Source: an uncultured Lachnospiraceae bacterium
GTDB taxonomy: Bacteria; Bacillota; Clostridia; Lachnospirales; Lachnospiraceae
Direction of reading: 5' to 3'
Length of the DNA stretch: 64,000 nt
Assembly: GCA_902779355.1 (NCBI GenBank)
Contig: CACZBF010000006.1
Coordinates: 124,001 to 188,000, forward strand
A program made the translations under genes and the position numbers. A model generated the notes under the pieces. The model was not told the origin of the DNA and searched no databases. It saw only the letters and a list, made by a program, of their open reading frames with translations. Below, in pieces: positions 60,103-64,000 of this stretch. Position 1 is the first letter of the stretch; each line of letters opens with the position of its first letter.

Positions 60103-62328
60103 ATGTATACCAAAATTATCTATGTGATCATCGACAGTCTGACCATCCTCATGCTGATGTCCACGGTGATCGCGTTACGACGGATCAAGAAAAAATACAG
60201 CAGATGGCTGCGTGTCACACTGGAGATCGGTGTCGTTGCGGTCACTGCCAATATTCTGGTTGCGGTTGCAAGCGGTCCCGGATTCGCTGAGATTGCCTCG
60301 TGCTTTTATTTTGTGTCCATTGACTGGATCATCTATTTTTTATGCGGTTTTTGCCTCCTGTATACAGAACACGCCTCTATCCTCAGAAGGCTGGCGCTCC
60401 CTACTGCGCTGATCCTGGCGGCCGATTCCGTTTCCATCTTCCTGAATCCGCTGTTTGGCCACGTTTTTAGCGTCTACGCATTTCAGGATACTTACGGGAT
60501 CACCTATTATCAGACCACGCCCCTGGTCCCGTTTTACTTCCATCTGGCGATCGCTTATATCGTCATCCTCGTGGCGTTTGCGTTTATCATCCGCATGATC
60601 AGAAAAAGCCATAGTCTCTATCGCACGAAATATGCCATCATTCTTTCCGTACTTCTGCTTGTCGTGCTTCTGAATGTGGTCTACATCGTCCTGGCACTGC
60701 CGCTTGATATATCCATTGTCTTTTACGGCATCGGCGGAACGCTGATTTATTTTTGTACCGAGATCTTTGTCCCGAGAAGCCTTCGGATCATCTCCATCGA
60801 GCGCGCGGTCGATGACATGAATGAAGGCCTCATCCTCTTTGACATCAACGACGAATGCATCTATGCCAATGACTTTTTCAAAAAACATTTTTCGGTCAAG
60901 GCGGATGGCTACGACTTTTCCTGTGAACCCATCGCTTCCGTGCTGCAAGCCTTGAATGAACAAGGAGAACGTTTCGGAACCACGGAATACAGCAGAACCG
61001 TCCCGGGAGAAGACGGCAATGAGACAGAATACTATCGTTTCCGCTGCCGTCAGCTGACGGACAAACACCGTACGGAGATCGGTACCTATTTTCTGGTCGA
61101 GGATACGACCGAAGCGAAGCACTTCCTGACGGAGATTCAGGAGGCAAAAACCGAGGCAGATGAAGCCAATCAGGCCAAAAGCCTCTTCCTTGCCAATATG
61201 TCTCATGAGATCCGGACGCCGCTCAACTCCGTGCTCGGCATGAACGAGCTGATCCTGCGTTCAACAGATAATCCGGAGATCATCGATTATGCAGAAAACA
61301 TCCGCACCTCCGGAGAAAATCTGCTCGGTCTGATCAACGATATTCTCGATTTCTCCAAGATCGAGGCCAACAAGATGGATATCCTCACGGAGGATTACGA
61401 TCCGCACCGGATCCTCAGAGACTGCTATGCCACATTTGAGCAGATCGCGCACAACAAGGATCTGTATCTGAAAATGTCCTGCGAAGCGACGATCCCGTCC
61501 GCTCTGCACGGAGATCTCACACATATCAAGCAGGTTCTGTCCAATATCATTTCAAATGCGATCAAATACACCAAGGAAGGCGGCGTCACAGTCGCCATGT
61601 CCGCTGATGACACAGACTCCGGCACCGTGGATCTGATCCTGAAGGTCTTTGATACAGGCATCGGCATCTCCGAAGAAGACCAGAAGTACCTGTTTGATCC
61701 GTTCCAACGCGTCAACGAGAAGCAGAACGCCACGATCCAGGGGACGGGGCTCGGTCTTTCCATTACAAAAGAACTGCTTTCTCTCATGAACGGCTTCATT
61801 TCCGTGGACAGCGAGCCCGGACACGGCAGCTGTTTTACGATCACAGTACCACAAACGATCAAAGATCCCACAGCGGCCGGTCCGTTCTCCCTTGAGAAAA
61901 AGGAAACGGCGTTCAGTACCTACCGGGAATCCTTTAGGGCACCAAACGCCGTTATTCTCGTTGTGGATGATGTGACCGTCAATCTCAAGGTTATTGAGGG
62001 TCTTTTAAAGAGCACAGGGATCAAAATCGACAAAGCCACCAGCGGCGATGAAGCGATCCGATTATGTAAAGAGAAAAAATACGATGTCCTCCTGCTGGAT
62101 CACAGGATGCCTGAAAAGGACGGGGTTGAAACCTTCCGCGAGATCCAATCCGGGGGGCAGAACACCGATACTCCCGCCGTCATGCTAACCGCAAATGCAC
62201 TGTCCGGCGCAGCGGAAGAATATCGCAAGATCGGATTCAAAGGGTATCTCTCCAAACCCGTGCTTGGAACAGATCTCGAGCAGATGCTCATGAAACTGCT
62301 TCCGCCGGAGAAGATCAACAGAAATTGA
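60103..62328 (+). CDS. Hybrid sensor histidine kinase with 7TM N-terminus
   Basis: 741 residues. Seven predicted helices (about 5-25, 38-57, 68-88, 95-115, 140-165, 178-198, 203-222) resemble the histidine-kinase 7TM region. A PAS-like domain follows (about 230-340). HisKA has NMSHEIRTPLN (phospho-His 368), the ATPase has N-box SNIISNAIKYT and DTGIGI/GTGLGL, and the receiver domain has LLLDHRMP (Asp 666). There is no histidine phosphotransfer domain and no output domain, so the signal must pass to another protein. No Shine-Dalgarno is present before the start. Confidence 0.9.
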   Translation: MYTKIIYVIIDSLTILMLMSTVIALRRIKKKYSRWLRVTLEIGVVAVTANILVAVASGPGFAEIASCFYFVSIDWIIYFLCGFCLLYTEHASILRRLALPTALILAADSVSIFLNPLFGHVFSVYAFQDTYGITYYQTTPLVPFYFHLAIAYIVILVAFAFIIRMIRKSHSLYRTKYAIILSVLLLVVLLNVVYIVLALPLDISIVFYGIGGTLIYFCTEIFVPRSLRIISIERAVDDMNEGLILFDINDECIYANDFFKKHFSVKADGYDFSCEPIASVLQALNEQGERFGTTEYSRTVPGEDGNETEYYRFRCRQLTDKHRTEIGTYFLVEDTTEAKHFLTEIQEAKTEADEANQAKSLFLANMSHEIRTPLNSVLGMNELILRSTDNPEIIDYAENIRTSGENLLGLINDILDFSKIEANKMDILTEDYDPHRILRDCYATFEQIAHNKDLYLKMSCEATIPSALHGDLTHIKQVLSNIISNAIKYTKEGGVTVAMSADDTDSGTVDLILKVFDTGIGISEEDQKYLFDPFQRVNEKQNATIQGTGLGLSITKELLSLMNGFISVDSEPGHGSCFTITVPQTIKDPTAAGPFSLEKKETAFSTYRESFRAPNAVILVVDDVTVNLKVIEGLLKSTGIKIDKATSGDEAIRLCKEKKYDVLLLDHRMPEKDGVETFREIQSGGQNTDTPAVMLTANALSGAAEEYRKIGFKGYLSKPVLGTDLEQMLMKLLPPEKINRN

Positions 62329-64000
62329 TCATTCCACAGGCGAAAATTCCAGAATATCGGGATCGGATCCCTCAGGGCGATCGGATTCCGAAAGGTTGAG
62401 CGCCTCTTTGATCGCAGCGATCGCCTCATCATAATACTTCATTGCTTTTTCGTGCTCATTCTCTAAAACGGCAGTATCCGCTTCTTTTGCCGCCGTCTCC
62501 AGTGTCCCGGCCAGATCAGCCAGTTCCTCTGCGCCGATGGTCTTTGCGGAACTCTTCAGTGAATGGATATAGATCGTGTAATTCTCCCAATCCTTCTTTT
62601 CCCAATATTCCTTCAACAAGTCCTTGCGGGATGCGGATTCCTGAAAGAATTCCGTCAGGATCTCGTGATAAATCTCTTCATCCTCCTGACAATGCATCAT
62701 GCCGGTCGCAGTATCGATCCCGTTTCTTTGTAACACCGCTCTCCACGGCGTCTGCGATTTTCTCTTTTCCCGCTTCGGAGATTCTTCTTTTGGCTCCGAT
62801 CTCTGCACTTTCTCCTTCGGCAGGTAGGTCAGCAGCATTTTTTCCAATGCATAACCGTTGACAGGCTTTGTCAGATAATCCGTAAAGCCCTCCGCCAGAT
62901 AATGATCCTTTGCGCCCCTGATCGCGTCCGCTGTCAGACAGATCACCGGCGTTTCTGCATTTTTGCCATTCTCCTGCACACGAATGTTCTTTAAGGTCTC
63001 CGTACCGTCCATCCCGGGCATCCGCTGATCCATCAGGATCACATCATATTGCTTCTGAGCAGTAAGTGTGAGCGCCTCTTCCCCGCTTTGCGCCGTATCG
63101 ATCTGAATACCGGTACGTTTCAGCAGTTTCACGACGACGATCAGATTCATCTTGGTATCGTCCGTAACGAGGAGCTGTGCCTCCGTTGCGCTGAAAAGCC
63201 CTTCATCCGGTTCTTCGCCGGCGGAATTCTGGACCATGCGTCTGTAATCCCCGATCGGTTCCTCAGATTCGATCCGCTGCCACAGTTCAAAGGAAAAGAC
63301 GGAGCCTTCTCCGTAAACGCTTTCTACTTTCAGCTCACTGCCCATCAGCTTCAAGAGCTTCGTCGTGATGGACATGCCAAGGCCGGTGCCTTCGATGTTG
63401 CGGTTCTTGACCACATCCAGTCTCTCAAAGGATTCGAAGAGACGGTCCATATCTTCTTCCTTAATGCCGATGCCGGTATCTCTCACCTCTACGGAAAGCA
63501 GGATCTGATCCGCGATCCGTTCTTTCCCGATGATCCGCAGCGTCACAGAGCCCTCTTGCGTATATTTCACCGCATTGGTCAGGAGGTTCATGATGACCTG
63601 GCCGACTCTTGCATCGTCTCCGTAGAGTTCGGATGGGATCGTCTGGTCCACATCTACCGTGAATTCCAGTCCTTTTCCCTTTGCCCGCTCCGCAAGAGAA
63701 TTTTCCAGATAGGAGACCAACGCGCCAACACTGTAATTAACCGGCACGATCTCCATCTTGCCATCCTCGATCTTGGAGAAATCAAGGATGCTGTTGATGA
63801 GCTGCAGGAGGTTACGCCCGGAAACCCCGATGTTCTTCGCATATTCTCTGGTTTCTTTCTCCTCAGACTCCCGCAGGATCATCTCATTCATGCCGAGGAT
63901 CGCATTAATAGGTGTCCGGATCTCATGAGACATATCCGCAAGGAAGCTGCTCTTCGCCTTGTTGGCTTCGTCGGCGGTCTTTTTCTCCAGTTTCAGCACC
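62329..64000 (-). CDS. Hybrid histidine kinase with receiver and Hpt domains, 5' end cut by window
   Basis: 557 codons are visible; the frame is open at base 64000 so the sensor part is missing. Domains in order: HisKA (DMSHEIRTPIN), ATPase (LLTNAVKYT, DTGIGI, GTGLGM), receiver (LMDQRMPGMDG), linker, and a C-terminal Hpt domain with YIHSLKSSAKTIG as the phospho-His site. It is a paralogue of the convergent kinase at 60103-62328, which lacks Hpt; the Hpt could accept phosphate from either receiver. Their stop codons abut (TGA followed by TCA). Confidence 0.9.
   Translation of the reverse strand, partial: VLKLEKKTADEANKAKSSFLADMSHEIRTPINAILGMNEMILRESEEKETREYAKNIGVSGRNLLQLINSILDFSKIEDGKMEIVPVNYSVGALVSYLENSLAERAKGKGLEFTVDVDQTIPSELYGDDARVGQVIMNLLTNAVKYTQEGSVTLRIIGKERIADQILLSVEVRDTGIGIKEEDMDRLFESFERLDVVKNRNIEGTGLGMSITTKLLKLMGSELKVESVYGEGSVFSFELWQRIESEEPIGDYRRMVQNSAGEEPDEGLFSATEAQLLVTDDTKMNLIVVVKLLKRTGIQIDTAQSGEEALTLTAQKQYDVILMDQRMPGMDGTETLKNIRVQENGKNAETPVICLTADAIRGAKDHYLAEGFTDYLTKPVNGYALEKMLLTYLPKEKVQRSEPKEESPKREKRKSQTPWRAVLQRNGIDTATGMMHCQEDEEIYHEILTEFFQESASRKDLLKEYWEKKDWENYTIYIHSLKSSAKTIGAEELADLAGTLETAAKEADTAVLENEHEKAMKYYDEAIAAIKEALNLSESDRPEGSDPDILEFSPVE

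Noticed and set aside
1-64000. CRISPR arrays, rRNA, tRNA, insertion sequences or prophage
   Set aside because: No regularly spaced repeats, transposase or integrase motifs, or rRNA/tRNA signatures were recognised on either strand by reading.

Overview
The window reads as one contig from a Gram-positive, anaerobic Clostridia, most likely a Lachnospiraceae. The evidence is the gene content: the cdaA-cdaR-glmM c-di-AMP operon, a GGGtGRT protein paired with a NifU-like scaffold, Shine-Dalgarno sites close to AGGAGG, and sigma-A type promoters. G+C appears to be around one half. The taxonomic call is inference. The housekeeping cluster hup-rqcP-divIC-tilS-hpt-ftsH lacks the sporulation genes (yabP, yabQ, spoIIE) that interrupt it in spore formers, so the strain is probably a non-sporulating lineage.

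Region 1-43,400 is almost entirely minus strand. It is a very large surface-polysaccharide locus joined to the c-di-AMP/cell-wall operon. In transcription order, two uncharacterised membrane proteins lead into cdaA, cdaR and glmM. A degenerate HPr paralogue and leuA follow. Then come dTDP-L-rhamnose synthesis (rfbD, rfbB, rfbA, rfbC), GT2 glycosyltransferases, a DUF2304 protein, a secreted alpha-L-rhamnosidase, and a Wzm/Wzt-type ABC exporter whose ATPase carries a C-terminal glycan-binding domain. After these lie three MBOAT O-acyltransferases interleaved with four SGNH/AlgX-like proteins. A second minus-strand block (14,694 to 1) starts with a methyltransferase fused to a kinase-like domain and holds two double-module GT2 enzymes and three DUF2142 GT-C type membrane proteins. 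One GtrII-like gene (14,801-16,423) is on the plus strand. The inferred pathway is: a rhamnose-containing polymer is made in the cytoplasm, capped and exported by the ABC transporter, then glycosylated by polyprenyl-phosphate-dependent GT-C enzymes and O-acylated outside.

Region 43,400-64,000 is mostly housekeeping. It holds an orphan TrpX-type lipoprotein, comF-yvyF, ftsH-hpt-tilS-divIC-rqcP, HU, a phosphoglucomutase, a PEGA-domain lipoprotein, cca, proS, a zinc-type ABC ATPase with a Fur regulator, the GGGtGRT/Fe-S scaffold pair, and two convergent hybrid histidine kinases, the last cut by the window edge.

The least expected signals are non-coding. A 456-base gap at 3,598-4,053 holds what looks like a complete type I toxin-antitoxin locus: a 28-residue membrane peptide, a convergent antisense RNA with a near-consensus promoter and a terminator, and inverted copies of the two RNA 5' ends. 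Several gene-to-gene junctions of the polysaccharide operon carry large nested palindromes or dispersed repeats (21,351-21,466; 24,239-24,363; 34,419-34,551; 38,630-38,735). Two genes have a perfect -10 box exactly six bases from their start codon, which predicts leaderless mRNAs. No tRNA, rRNA, CRISPR array or transposase gene was recognised.
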